Shown here: positions 1 through 8,112 of the stretch, piece by piece
Numbering within the stretch: the first letter of the stretch is position 1
Layout: each line of letters starts with the position of its first letter
Source: an uncultured Eggerthellaceae bacterium
GTDB lineage: Bacteria; Actinomycetota; Coriobacteriia; Coriobacteriales; Eggerthellaceae
Direction of reading: 5' to 3'
Length of the DNA: 19,184 bases
Assembly (NCBI GenBank): GCA_934623455.1
Contig: CAKTVK010000034.1
Span: 1-19,184, forward strand
Made by a program: the position numbers and the translations under genes
The notes under the pieces: model-generated
The model's database searches: none
The model's input: only the letters and a program-made list of their open reading frames with translations
What the model was told of the DNA's origin: nothing

Positions 1-834
1 ATGCTGTACGTGATAGGGAATCCGCAGTGCCTGCGTTTAGGCTTGTCCATTGTGGGCGCGCGTAAAGCAACGCCGTACGGGAAGGGGTGCGCGCAGCGTT
101 TTGCCGCACTTGCGGCACGTCAGGGGATACCTGTTGTGTCGGGTGGCGCACGCGGATGCGATAGTGCTGCTCATCTGGGCGCGCTTGAACACCATGGCTC
201 CACCGTTGCGGTGCTTGGCGGCGGGTGCGATAAGATTTATCCTGCGCAGAACAAGGCGCTCTTCCAACGGATAATCGATGAAGGCGGTGCAATTGTCTCT
301 GAGCAAGAGTGGGGTTTCGAGCCGCTTCCTTATACGTTTCGCCTGCGAAATCGCATCATTGCAGCGCTCTCAAAGGCAACGCTTATCGTGGAAGCAGGTT
401 TGCCATCGGGCACGTTTTCTACCGCCGATGATGCATTGAGTCTAGGACGTGAAGTAATGGTGGTGCCCGGTGCTATTACGGCGCCGAATTCGAAGGGTGC
501 GAATCGCTTGCTTTTTCAGGGCGCCGTGCCCATTGTGGATGATGAGACATTCTTAGAAGCGCTTGTCTCCCTTTATCCACAAGAGTTGAAGGAAGGCGTA
601 TTGGCGCGTTCCTCGGTTGCTGCGAGGGAAGCGGATGTCGCTCAGTTATTTGATGACCCGCTTATCAGGGCTCTTATTGCCGAGCCGCTTGACCAGGAGC
701 AAATCTATTCGTTTGCTTTGCAATATTGCGGAAAAGAGAATCCTTCCGCTTGGGCATCGGTTCGTATCGAAGAAGCGCAAGATGCTGGCTTGATAACGTG
801 TTATCCCGATGGAAGCTATGGGCCTCTGTTGTGA
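1..834 (+). CDS. dprA: DNA-processing protein DprA/Smf, 5' end outside the window
   Basis: DprA binds single-stranded DNA and loads RecA during natural transformation; many non-competent bacteria also keep it. The visible 277 residues carry the Rossmann-like DprA core: IVGARKATPYG (17-27), the nucleotide-site-like SGGARGCD (47-54) followed by AAH, VLGGGCDKIYP (71-81), RNRIIAALS and the region ending PGAITAPNSKGANRLL. The last ~60 residues look like the winged-helix C-terminal domain (LIRALIAEPLDQEQI to the end). The family is usually 300-380 residues with a helical N-terminal domain, and in relatives a short stretch resembling LYVIGN lies well inside the protein. The ATG at base 1 is therefore probably an internal Met and the true start lies upstream. 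It is followed by trmFO after 83 bp. Typical Firmicutes place topA between these two; it is absent here. Identification is firm; the start is not visible. Confidence 0.93.
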   Translation: MLYVIGNPQCLRLGLSIVGARKATPYGKGCAQRFAALAARQGIPVVSGGARGCDSAAHLGALEHHGSTVAVLGGGCDKIYPAQNKALFQRIIDEGGAIVSEQEWGFEPLPYTFRLRNRIIAALSKATLIVEAGLPSGTFSTADDALSLGREVMVVPGAITAPNSKGANRLLFQGAVPIVDDETFLEALVSLYPQELKEGVLARSSVAAREADVAQLFDDPLIRALIAEPLDQEQIYSFALQYCGKENPSAWASVRIEEAQDAGLITCYPDGSYGPLL

Positions 835-901
835 TGGCGGGTACAGCGCGTGTTTGAAACCTGCATTTCTTCTTGACCGCCGCCTGTATCGGCTGATTAT
901 T

Positions 902-910
902 TGCTATGCT
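902..910 (+). promoter_or_regulatory. extended -10 promoter of trmFO, probably leaderless
   Basis: TGCTATGCT matches the extended -10 form TGnTAnnnT. Its last base lies 7 nt before the ATG at 918, so transcription would begin at or next to the start codon. No Shine-Dalgarno sequence precedes that ATG, which fits a leaderless mRNA. A TTGACC at 873-878 is 26 bp from this hexamer, too far for a -35, but it is 16 bp from another possible -10 (GATTAT, 895-900), which would give an ~11-nt leader. uvrC has the same -10/ATG geometry. Confidence 0.5.
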
Positions 911-917
911 TTGCCCT

Positions 918-2276
918 ATGGAAAAGAAAGTAAAAATAATCGGTGGCGGTCTTGCCGGTAGCGAATGCGCGCTGCAGCTTGCTTCTCGCGGCGTGTCGGT
1001 GACGCTTGTTGAAATGCGTCCCCAGAAAAAGACCGATGTTCATAAAACTGATTTACTGGGCGAGCTTGTTTGCTCGAACTCGCTAAAGGGCAAGAACCCC
1101 GATTCTGCAGCGGGCATGCTGAAAAGGGAACTTGATAAGCTGGGATCGGTTCTTTATCGGGTGGCGCTTGAAACGGAAGTTGCAGCGGGCGGTGCCCTTG
1201 CAGTGGATAGGGAGCTTTTTGCGCAAAGGATTACCGAGCTTGTTTGCTCGCATCCCCTGATTTCCCTTGAGCGCAGGGAAGCAAGCGACTTGCAGGCCGA
1301 AGCCCAGGGCTTCGATGCCCTTGTTGTTGCAACGGGGCCATTGACCAGCGATTCTTTGGCTGAATCTCTTGGTAAGGTAACCGGTCTTGAACATCTTGCG
1401 TTTTTCGATGCGGCCGCCCCTATTGTCATGGCCGACTCTTTGGACATGGATATCCTTTTCAGGCAGAGCCGCTATGAAGAGGGGTTGGGGGATTATCTGA
1501 ATGCTCCGTTCAACAAAGAGGAATACGAGCGGTTCATTGACGAGCTTTTGGCGGCAGAACGCGTTATCAAGAAAGATTTCGAGACGAAAGATCTTTTCCA
1601 GGCATGCCAACCGGTCGAGGAAATTGCGCGAGCGGGAAGGGATGCCCCTCGTTTTGGTGCGCTGAAGCCCGTGGGATTGATCGATCCGCGAACGGAGAAG
1701 CGTCCTTGGGCGGCGGTGCAGCTTCGCGCGGAAGATGCGCATGGCAGCTGCTATAACTTAGTGGGATTCCAAACCAACTTGACGTTTCCCGAGCAACGCC
1801 GCGTTTTTCGCATGATTCCCGGTTTGGAGCAGGCGGAGTTTGCGCGTTACGGCGTTATGCATCGCAATACGTTCGTTGATGCGCCGAAAGTTCTTGATTC
1901 TAGGTTGAACATGACGGCTGCATCTGCGCAAATGGGTGTTCCCGTGTATCTTGCAGGGCAGGTTTCCGGCACAGAAGGGTACGTTGAGGCCATCCGCTCT
2001 GGTTTGCACGTTGCGTTTGCTGTTGCGGCGCGGCTTCATGGTAAGACGCTTCCGTCGTTGCCGAAACACACGGTCTTCGGGGCGCTTTTGGATTACGCCA
2101 CGAATCCGGAAACGGTGGATTACCAGCCTTCGCATGTTAACTTCGGCATGCTCGAGCCGCTTGACCCGCCCATTCGTAACAAGAAAGCGCGTTATGCTGC
2201 GTATGCTCAACGAGGCAACGCTGCGCTTGAGGATTATCGCAAAGCGCTTTGTGCTGCAGGACTTCTGGCGGAATAA
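918..2276 (+). CDS. trmFO: methylenetetrahydrofolate-tRNA-(uracil-5-)-methyltransferase TrmFO
   Basis: TrmFO makes 5-methyluridine at position 54 of the tRNA T loop, taking the methyl carbon from methylenetetrahydrofolate and reducing it with FAD and NAD(P)H. The 452-residue protein begins with an FAD dinucleotide-binding motif (IIGGGLAGSECA, 7-18) and the conserved VEMRP (31-35). The two cysteines known to matter in the Bacillus enzyme are in place: C52 in ELVCSNSL and C230 in FQACQPVEEIAR. The C-terminal half has the family blocks PVGLIDPRT, NLVGFQTNLTFPEQ and GQVSGTEGYVEA. Length is normal. An in-frame ATG at 906 lies inside the predicted -10 element; the ATG at 918 aligns with the usual family N-terminus. 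TrmFO is common in Firmicutes and rare in classical Actinobacteria, which makes it useful for placing the organism. The xerC-type gene follows after 33 bp, so they are likely cotranscribed. Confidence 0.97.
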   Translation: MEKKVKIIGGGLAGSECALQLASRGVSVTLVEMRPQKKTDVHKTDLLGELVCSNSLKGKNPDSAAGMLKRELDKLGSVLYRVALETEVAAGGALAVDRELFAQRITELVCSHPLISLERREASDLQAEAQGFDALVVATGPLTSDSLAESLGKVTGLEHLAFFDAAAPIVMADSLDMDILFRQSRYEEGLGDYLNAPFNKEEYERFIDELLAAERVIKKDFETKDLFQACQPVEEIARAGRDAPRFGALKPVGLIDPRTEKRPWAAVQLRAEDAHGSCYNLVGFQTNLTFPEQRRVFRMIPGLEQAEFARYGVMHRNTFVDAPKVLDSRLNMTAASAQMGVPVYLAGQVSGTEGYVEAIRSGLHVAFAVAARLHGKTLPSLPKHTVFGALLDYATNPETVDYQPSHVNFGMLEPLDPPIRNKKARYAAYAQRGNAALEDYRKALCAAGLLAE

Positions 2277-2309
2277 TGTGATAGGCGCGATAAGTGGGGC
2301 AGCTGAGCA

Positions 2310-3311
2310 ATGCAAAACGATGGCGAACGAAACGATGAATTAGAGGAAATCGCCAAGGGGTTTCTTGCTTTTTTGAGTGGGCAGCGCAATTACTCTGCCC
2401 ACACGGTTCGCGCTTATGAGACAGACGTGCGCGCGTATTTTCGGTATGCGAAGCGTTCGGAATTCAATGCGCTTGCTCCTTCTACGCGCAATGTGCGGGG
2501 ATATTTGTCCGATCAGATGAACGTGGGATATTCTCGCAAGACAATCAATCGGCGATTGAGCTCGTTGCGCACGTTTTTCCGTTGGCTCAACGTTTCCCAG
2601 ATATCATCGTGCAATACGGTAAGCGCTGTTCGGGGTCCCAAGATTGCGCATCATCTGCCTCATGTCCTGTCAACGGCAGAAATCGACGCATTGTTCGCCG
2701 TGCTTGAAGATGATGCGTGTTTCGGAACCGACACAGAAGAACCGGAGGCGCAATCCTTTGCGGCCACGGCGCCTACCAACGTAAAAGAAGCCCTTGCTTT
2801 GCGCGACGAGGCGATTTTTGAAGTTCTCTATGCAACGGGCGCACGTATTTCAGAAGTGGCAGGACTCACGGTTTCAAGCGTCAATTGCAGCGCTGCTCGC
2901 ATGAGGCTCATGGGTAAAGGATCAAAAGAGCGCGATGTTGTCCTCCATGATCAATGCGTAAGCGTTCTTGAGCGCTATTTGACTTATGCGCGCCCTCTTC
3001 TGGCTGCGAAAAACAGCAGTTCATCGGGCGATTCTGCAGCGTTTTTTCTGTCGAAAAGCGGAAAGCCGCTTTCGGCCGATTCCCTGCGTAAGATCTTCAA
3101 AGAACACGTGCTTGAAACGGGGCTCGATCCTTCTCTTTCGCCTCATGCGATGCGGCATACGTTTGCAACGGACATGCTCAATGGCGGGGCCGATCTTCGA
3201 ACGGTGCAGGAATTGTTGGGGCATGCGAGTCTTTCCACAACGCAGATTTACACGCATTTGACCTCGGATCGCCTGAAAGCGGCTCACGCGCAAGCGCATC
3301 CACGTGCATGA
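2310..3311 (+). CDS. xerC: tyrosine recombinase, XerC/XerD type
   Basis: This is a site-specific tyrosine recombinase of the kind that resolves chromosome dimers at dif near the division septum. Residues 13-100 form the N-terminal SAM-like core-binding domain (FLSGQRNYSAHTVRAYETDV). The catalytic domain has every expected residue: R179 (ATGARISE), K203 (MGKGSKER), H279 and R282 (HAMRH), H305 (LLGHASLS) and nucleophile Y314 (TQIYTHL). The spacings R-K (24) and R-Y (32) equal those in E. coli XerD, and the protein ends in the typical HPRA. At 333 residues it is ~30 longer than usual. The extra length lies in an acidic insert at about 133-160, between the two domains, and a Ser-rich loop at 235-243. 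A stop in frame at 2304 fixes the start to ATG 2310, with only a weak ribosome site (GGGGC). I assign xerC rather than xerD from the neighbourhood (dprA-trmFO-xerC as in Bacillus), so the letter is less certain than the family. Confidence 0.9.
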   Translation: MQNDGERNDELEEIAKGFLAFLSGQRNYSAHTVRAYETDVRAYFRYAKRSEFNALAPSTRNVRGYLSDQMNVGYSRKTINRRLSSLRTFFRWLNVSQISSCNTVSAVRGPKIAHHLPHVLSTAEIDALFAVLEDDACFGTDTEEPEAQSFAATAPTNVKEALALRDEAIFEVLYATGARISEVAGLTVSSVNCSAARMRLMGKGSKERDVVLHDQCVSVLERYLTYARPLLAAKNSSSSGDSAAFFLSKSGKPLSADSLRKIFKEHVLETGLDPSLSPHAMRHTFATDMLNGGADLRTVQELLGHASLSTTQIYTHLTSDRLKAAHAQAHPRA

Positions 3312-3442
3312 GGTGCACAACAATTCGGGTGCTCTTTTGTTTCCCTGTTCAATCATATCGGAGACAATGAAGTCTTGAACCGTGCTGTGTGTTGTCGTGA
3401 TTCTGCGGAATAAAACACGTTATTTGTTTTGCATGAAATAAA

Positions 3443-3456
3443 CAAACAAATGTTTG
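3443..3456 (+). promoter_or_regulatory. LexA-like SOS operator of uvrA
   Basis: CAAACAAATGTTTG is a perfect inverted repeat of CAAACA/TGTTTG around a 2-bp centre. It fits the Gram-positive LexA (DinR) box CGAAC-N4-GTTCG with one change in each arm (G to A and the mirror C to T). It lies exactly where the -35 of the uvrA promoter would be, 17 bp before TATAAT, so a bound repressor would block RNA polymerase. uvrA is a LexA target in many bacteria. That LexA binds here is inference. Confidence 0.6.
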
Positions 3457-3473
3457 CTATTTGGGGGTATAAT
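3445..3473 (+). promoter_or_regulatory. uvrA promoter with consensus -10
   Basis: A perfect -10 hexamer TATAAT lies at 3468-3473. The -35 position 17 bp upstream (AACAAA) is poor and is covered by the LexA-like inverted repeat. Predicted transcription would start near 3480 and give a ~40-nt leader carrying the Shine-Dalgarno GAGGGAG at 3508-3514. The surrounding 3411-3462 stretch is clearly AT-rich compared with the genes. Confidence 0.65.
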
Positions 3474-3519
3474 GTGCCCCTGAAAAACGAATGCGATACA
3501 AGCATATGAGGGAGTAATC

Positions 3520-6408
3520 GTGGGACAAGATTCCATTGTCATTAAAGGTGCGCGCGAGCACAATCTTAAGAATGTTGATGTTACTATTCCGCGTGATAAG
3601 CTGGTTGTTATCACGGGCCTTTCGGGCAGCGGTAAGTCAAGCTTGGCGTTTGACACCATTTATGCAGAAGGGCAAAGGCGCTACGTTGAGTCGCTATCCA
3701 GCTATGCGCGCATGTTCTTGGGGCAAATGGATAAACCGGATCTTGACAGCATTGATGGTCTTTCACCTGCGGTTTCTATCGATCAAAAGACCACAAGCAA
3801 GAATCCGCGTTCAACAGTGGGTACCACAACCGAGATTTACGACTACCTTCGCTTGTTGTTTGCGCGCATCGGTATTCCTCATTGTCCCGAATGCGGTCGA
3901 GAAATCAAGTCGCAAACCACCGATCAAGTAGCCGATGAGATTCTTTCTCTGGGCGATGGCCAAACAACGAAAGCCATGATTATGGCGCCGGTTGTTACGG
4001 GTAGAAAAGGCGAGTTCACAAAGCTTTTCGCCGATTTGGCGAAAGAGGGCTTTGTGCGTGTACGCATAGATGGCGAAGTACATAAGCTTGATGGCGAGCC
4101 GCTTACGCTGAATAAGAAGATCAAGCATTTTATTGATGTTGTGGTCGATCGCGTTGTTTTGAAATCCTCGGCAACAAGTCGTATTGCGGAAGCGGTTGAA
4201 AAGGCAACATCTTTGGCTGATGGCCGCGTTTTAGTACAAATCTTGGGAGAGGAAAGCTCTGAGCCGCGCGGTTCGTATGTTTCCTCGGGCGCTACGGGTG
4301 GTCTGGCTGAAAACGAGCATGTGTATTCGTTGGCGCTCGCTTGTCCTGAGCACGGCCACTCCATGGATGATTTGCAGCCGCGCGATTTTTCGTTCAACGC
4401 GCCCTATGGCGCCTGCCCAGAATGCTTGGGCATTGGTACGGCCGAAGAAGTGAATGAATCTTTAGTTGTACCCGATCCCTCGCTTTCGATTGCACAGGGT
4501 TGCTTAGTGCCATTTAGCACCGGCAATTATTACCCCCAGGTTCTGCGGGCGCTTTGCAAGCATTTAGGCATCAGCGACCAGATGCCCTGGGAAGATTTGC
4601 CGGTCAAAGCGAAACGTGCAATCATGGATGGCACGGGTGAAGAGAAAATTCGCGTTGATTACGTGACGGTAAGCGGACGCGATACGTATTGGTTTATCAC
4701 GTGGGATGGCGCGCGCGCCGCCATTATCCAGCGCCGCGATGAAGCATCAAGCGATAAGCAACGCGATAAGTTCAACGCATATTTCTCTCAGCATCCTTGT
4801 CCGTCGTGCCACGGAAAGCGTCTGAAACCCGAAATTCTTGCCGTTACGGTGGGTGGAAAATCCATCAACGAAGTAACGGAAATGAGTGCGCGCGATTCGC
4901 TTGAGTTCTTCCGCTCGCTGGAATTTGAGGGACAAAATCTTGCCATTGCGGGCCCTATTGTCAAAGAGATTGTTGCTCGCTTGAAATTCCTGGTAGATGT
5001 GGGACTTGATTACTTGACGCTTGATCGCGCAACCGCATCTTTGTCGGGTGGCGAGGCGCAGCGTATTCGCCTTGCAACGCAAATCGGTGCAGGGCTTATG
5101 GGCGTGCTCTATATTTTGGATGAGCCCTCCATTGGTTTGCATCAGCGCGATAATGACAGGCTTATTGCCACGCTTGAGAATCTGCGCGATTTGGGCAATA
5201 CCGTCATTGTAGTGGAGCACGACGAGGACACCATCCGAAGCGCCGATTACGTTATTGACATGGGTCCGGGTGCCGGAGAAAACGGCGGTTATCTTGTTGC
5301 TTGCGGTACACCCGAGCAGGTGCAGGCCACCCAAGGGTCTATTACCGCCGATTATCTGAGCGGACGCCGCAAGATAGAGGTTCCTGCCACGCGTCGCAAC
5401 CCAGAACGTGGCTGCATTAGCCTTTCAGGCGCGCGCGTCAATAATCTGAAGAACGTCTCAATCGATATTCCGCTTGGCACGCTGTGCGTGGTAACCGGTG
5501 TATCGGGAAGCGGCAAAAGCTCCCTTATCACCGATACATTGGCCCCCGCGTTGGCAAATCGCGTGAATCACGCGCATAAAACGGCAGCACCCTACAAGAA
5601 GCTTCTTGGGGTGGAAGCTATCGATAAGGTCATCAACATCGATCAAAGTCCCATTGGTCGCACGCCGCGTTCGAATCCGGCAACATATATCGGCCTTTGG
5701 GATGACTTGCGCGCTCTCTACGCGTCAACGAACGAAGCGAAAGCGCGTGGTTACGCGCCAGGCCGTTTCTCCTTCAATGTGTCCGGCGGTCGCTGCGAGG
5801 CATGCAAAGGTGATGGACAGATAAAAATAGAGATGCACTTCCTGCCCGATATTTACGTTCCCTGCGAAGTATGCGGCGGTTCGCGCTACAATCGCGAAAC
5901 GTTGCAAGTTACGTATCGTGGCAAGAACATTGCAGAGCTGTTGGATATGACGGTTGAAGAGGCGCTTTCCTTCTTCCAGAACATTCCCAGCATCAAACGT
6001 AAGCTCCAAACGCTTTTCGATGTGGGCTTAGGCTATATCCGTTTGGGTCAGCCGGCAACCACGCTTTCTGGCGGCGAAGCGCAGCGCGTAAAACTTGCGA
6101 GCGAATTGCAGCGCAGGCAAACAGGTAAAACGTTCTATATTCTGGATGAACCTACAACGGGCTTGCATTTCGAAGACGTCCGCCAGCTGCTGGTGGTGCT
6201 GCAGCGCTTGGTGGAGAGCGGCAATACTGTTTTAGTCATTGAGCACAACTTGGATGTCATCAAATCTGCCGACTACATTATCGACATGGGCCCCGAAGGC
6301 GGCGATCGTGGCGGCAAGGTTATTGCTACGGGTACGCCCGAACAAGTTGCTGCAAAGAACGTGGGCTATACCGGCAAGTACATTGCGAAAATGCTTGAGC
6401 AGAAGTAG
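3520..6408 (+). CDS. uvrA: excinuclease ABC subunit A (UvrA)
   Basis: UvrA is the damage-sensing ATPase of nucleotide excision repair; it loads UvrB on lesions. The 962-residue protein has two ABC ATPase halves. Half one: Walker A GLSGSGKSS (33-41), signature LSGGEAQRIRLA (from ~508), Walker B YILDEPSIGLHQ (~531). Half two: Walker A GVSGSGKSS (~660), signature LSGGEAQRVKLA (~848), Walker B YILDEPTTGLH (~873). Zinc-type clusters are CPECG (122-126), CPEH (275-278) with CPEC (299-302), CPSCHGKRLKP (~427), and the second-half zinc finger CEAC with CEVC (from ~759). In the first inserted module the second of the four ligands is His278, where E. coli has Cys. The start is GTG 3520, set 5 nt after GAGGGAG, and the N-terminus aligns with the family. 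It stands as its own transcription unit between a LexA-like promoter and a terminator; uvrB is not in the window. Confidence 0.98.
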   Translation: MGQDSIVIKGAREHNLKNVDVTIPRDKLVVITGLSGSGKSSLAFDTIYAEGQRRYVESLSSYARMFLGQMDKPDLDSIDGLSPAVSIDQKTTSKNPRSTVGTTTEIYDYLRLLFARIGIPHCPECGREIKSQTTDQVADEILSLGDGQTTKAMIMAPVVTGRKGEFTKLFADLAKEGFVRVRIDGEVHKLDGEPLTLNKKIKHFIDVVVDRVVLKSSATSRIAEAVEKATSLADGRVLVQILGEESSEPRGSYVSSGATGGLAENEHVYSLALACPEHGHSMDDLQPRDFSFNAPYGACPECLGIGTAEEVNESLVVPDPSLSIAQGCLVPFSTGNYYPQVLRALCKHLGISDQMPWEDLPVKAKRAIMDGTGEEKIRVDYVTVSGRDTYWFITWDGARAAIIQRRDEASSDKQRDKFNAYFSQHPCPSCHGKRLKPEILAVTVGGKSINEVTEMSARDSLEFFRSLEFEGQNLAIAGPIVKEIVARLKFLVDVGLDYLTLDRATASLSGGEAQRIRLATQIGAGLMGVLYILDEPSIGLHQRDNDRLIATLENLRDLGNTVIVVEHDEDTIRSADYVIDMGPGAGENGGYLVACGTPEQVQATQGSITADYLSGRRKIEVPATRRNPERGCISLSGARVNNLKNVSIDIPLGTLCVVTGVSGSGKSSLITDTLAPALANRVNHAHKTAAPYKKLLGVEAIDKVINIDQSPIGRTPRSNPATYIGLWDDLRALYASTNEAKARGYAPGRFSFNVSGGRCEACKGDGQIKIEMHFLPDIYVPCEVCGGSRYNRETLQVTYRGKNIAELLDMTVEEALSFFQNIPSIKRKLQTLFDVGLGYIRLGQPATTLSGGEAQRVKLASELQRRQTGKTFYILDEPTTGLHFEDVRQLLVVLQRLVESGNTVLVIEHNLDVIKSADYIIDMGPEGGDRGGKVIATGTPEQVAAKNVGYTGKYIAKMLEQK

Positions 6409-6529
6409 CAGGAATGCGGTCGATTGCTCGTGGGTGCGACAATGCTCGTGGGCATGGCAGGCAGGTATTCGCGAGTAGCAGGTAAGGGCTCTTCTAGGCT
6501 TGAAACTGCTGCTCTGGCACTAAAAAAAT

Positions 6530-6557
6530 GCCGCTGACGGTGAAATCAGCGGCTTTT
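6530..6557. terminator. bidirectional intrinsic terminator between uvrA and gdhA
   Basis: An 8-bp perfect GC-rich stem GCCGCTGA/TCAGCGGC (6530-6537 with 6546-6553) closes an 8-nt loop. On the + strand it is followed by TTTT (6554-6557). On the - strand it is followed by one A and then seven T (complement of 6522-6528). It lies between the convergent genes uvrA and gdhA and can end both transcripts; the longer T tract favours gdhA. Confidence 0.85.
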
Positions 6558-6585
6558 CTGTTAGAGCGTACGCGTTTCGTTCGGT

Positions 6586-7941
6586 TTAGCAAACGCCCTG
6601 AGCAATCATGGCGTCGGCAACTTTCTCAAAGCCGGCGATGTTTGCGCCCATAACGTAATCGCCTTCATGGCCATAACGCTTTGCAGCATCGTCGATGGCA
6701 TGGTAGATGTTGCACATAATGCCGTTGAGCTTGCTGTCCACTTCCTCAAACGTCCAGGACAGATGCTCGGCGTTCTGGCTCATTTCCAGGCCGGAAACCG
6801 CCACGCCACCTGCGTTTGCAGCCTTGCCAGGGAAGAAGACCACGCCGTTGTCCTTGAGGTACTGAGTTGCTTCAAGCGTGGTGGGCATGTTCGCACCTTC
6901 GCCCACAATCTTGCAGCCGTTTGCAACCAGGGCCTGAGCGTCTTCCAAAAGCAGCGTGTTCTCACGTGCGCAGGGAAGAGCGATGTCGCACTTGAGCTTC
7001 CAAACGCCGCGGCCGTCTTCGGCAACGAATTTTGCGTTCGGACGATAATCGGTGTACATTGCCAGCGAAACACCCTTGTCATGACCGGAGCGCTTTGCGT
7101 TGTAGATTGCCTCCAGCGCCTCAACGGAAATGCCTTCTTCGTCAACAACGTAGCCCTTCGTATCAGACACGGCAATAACGCGAGCACCCAGCTGTTCAGC
7201 CTTTTGAACTGCGTAAATGGCAACATTGCCGGAACCATGGACAACAACCGTCTTGCCTTCAAAGGAGTCGCCCGTGCACTTCAGATGCTCGGCAACCATG
7301 TAAACCAGGCCGTAACCGGTGGCTTCGGTACGGGCAAGCGAGCCGCCGAACTGCAGGCCCTTGCCGGTCAAAACACCAGACCACTCGTTCACGATGCGCT
7401 TGTACTGGCCAAACAGGTAGGCAACTTCGCGGCCGCCTACACCCAAGTCACCCGCGGGAACGTCGGTGTTCGGGCCAATGTGGCGATACAGCTCGGTCAT
7501 GAACGACTGGCAGAAGCGCATGATCTCGTTGTTGGACTTGCCCTTCGGATCAAAGTCCGAGCCGCCCTTGCCGCCGCCCATGGGCAGGGTGGTCAGGGAG
7601 TTCTTCAGAATCTGCTCAAGACCCAAGAACTTCAGCATGCCCAGGTTGACGGTGGGGTTGAAACGCAGGCCGCCTTTGTAGGGCCCAATGGCGCTGTTGA
7701 ATTCAACGCGATAGCCGCGGTTTACTTGCGCAACGCCGGCGTCGTCGATCCAAGGAACGCGGAAGATAATAACGCGCTCGGGTTCAACGAAGCGCTCCAG
7801 GATGTGATTCTCCTGGTATTCGGGATGCGCTTCCATAACGGGCTCAAGGGTTTCAAGAATCTCGGTTGCAGCTTGAATGAACAGGGTCTGCTCGGGGTCT
7901 TTCGCCTTGACCATTTCAAGAACGTCTTGTACGTAACTCAC
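6586..7941 (-). CDS. gdhA: glutamate dehydrogenase, hexameric, probably NADP-dependent
   Basis: The enzyme interconverts 2-oxoglutarate plus ammonia and glutamate. The 451-residue protein has the full family pattern: GPYKGGLRFNPTVN with substrate Lys89, K113 in LKNSL, catalytic Lys125 in PMGGGKGGSDFDPKGK, Asp165 in PAGDLGVGGRE, then a Rossmann domain with GSGNVA (236-241) ending in VSD (258-260), as in E. coli-type NADP enzymes. The open frame runs further up to an ATG at 7992, but GTG 7941 is preferred: it follows a clear AAAGGAG and gives the normal N-terminus SYVQDVLEMVKAKDP. The 17 residues upstream match nothing in the family. It is the only minus-strand gene, converging on uvrA and diverging from uvrC. 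The long leader region carries an inverted repeat at 8113-8147 that could control it. Cofactor preference is inferred from motifs only. Confidence 0.96.
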   Translation of the reverse strand: MSYVQDVLEMVKAKDPEQTLFIQAATEILETLEPVMEAHPEYQENHILERFVEPERVIIFRVPWIDDAGVAQVNRGYRVEFNSAIGPYKGGLRFNPTVNLGMLKFLGLEQILKNSLTTLPMGGGKGGSDFDPKGKSNNEIMRFCQSFMTELYRHIGPNTDVPAGDLGVGGREVAYLFGQYKRIVNEWSGVLTGKGLQFGGSLARTEATGYGLVYMVAEHLKCTGDSFEGKTVVVHGSGNVAIYAVQKAEQLGARVIAVSDTKGYVVDEEGISVEALEAIYNAKRSGHDKGVSLAMYTDYRPNAKFVAEDGRGVWKLKCDIALPCARENTLLLEDAQALVANGCKIVGEGANMPTTLEATQYLKDNGVVFFPGKAANAGGVAVSGLEMSQNAEHLSWTFEEVDSKLNGIMCNIYHAIDDAAKRYGHEGDYVMGANIAGFEKVADAMIAQGVC

Positions 7942-8112
7942 TTTAACTCCTTTTACACGAAGTATGCCAAGACACTCGCTTGGTATTTTCACTGATGGCA
8001 GTATGGTTCATTTTCGTCAAGATGCGCGCCGTTTTAACAAACCATTAATAAAGCGTTTCGTTTGCGCGGCGAACGCGTTGCAGCGGCGTTAAGCGGCAAG
8101 TGGGATGGCGAA

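Noticed and set aside
7942..7992. ATG at 7992 as the gdhA start
   Set aside because: The 17 extra residues match nothing, whereas GTG 7941 has AAAGGAG at good spacing.
6667..7995. A 442-codon open frame on the + strand covering gdhA
   Set aside because: It is the mirror of a clear glutamate dehydrogenase gene, has no recognisable domain, and long antisense frames opposite GDH genes arise from codon bias.
8068..8080. GAACGCGTT-like dyad before uvrC as a possible LexA box
   Set aside because: The half-sites are separated by 2 rather than 4 bp and the outer bases do not match.
7942..8112. Riboswitch or structured leader before gdhA
   Set aside because: Only a weak 5-bp inverted repeat (7967-7983) is visible; no known riboswitch core and no expression platform.
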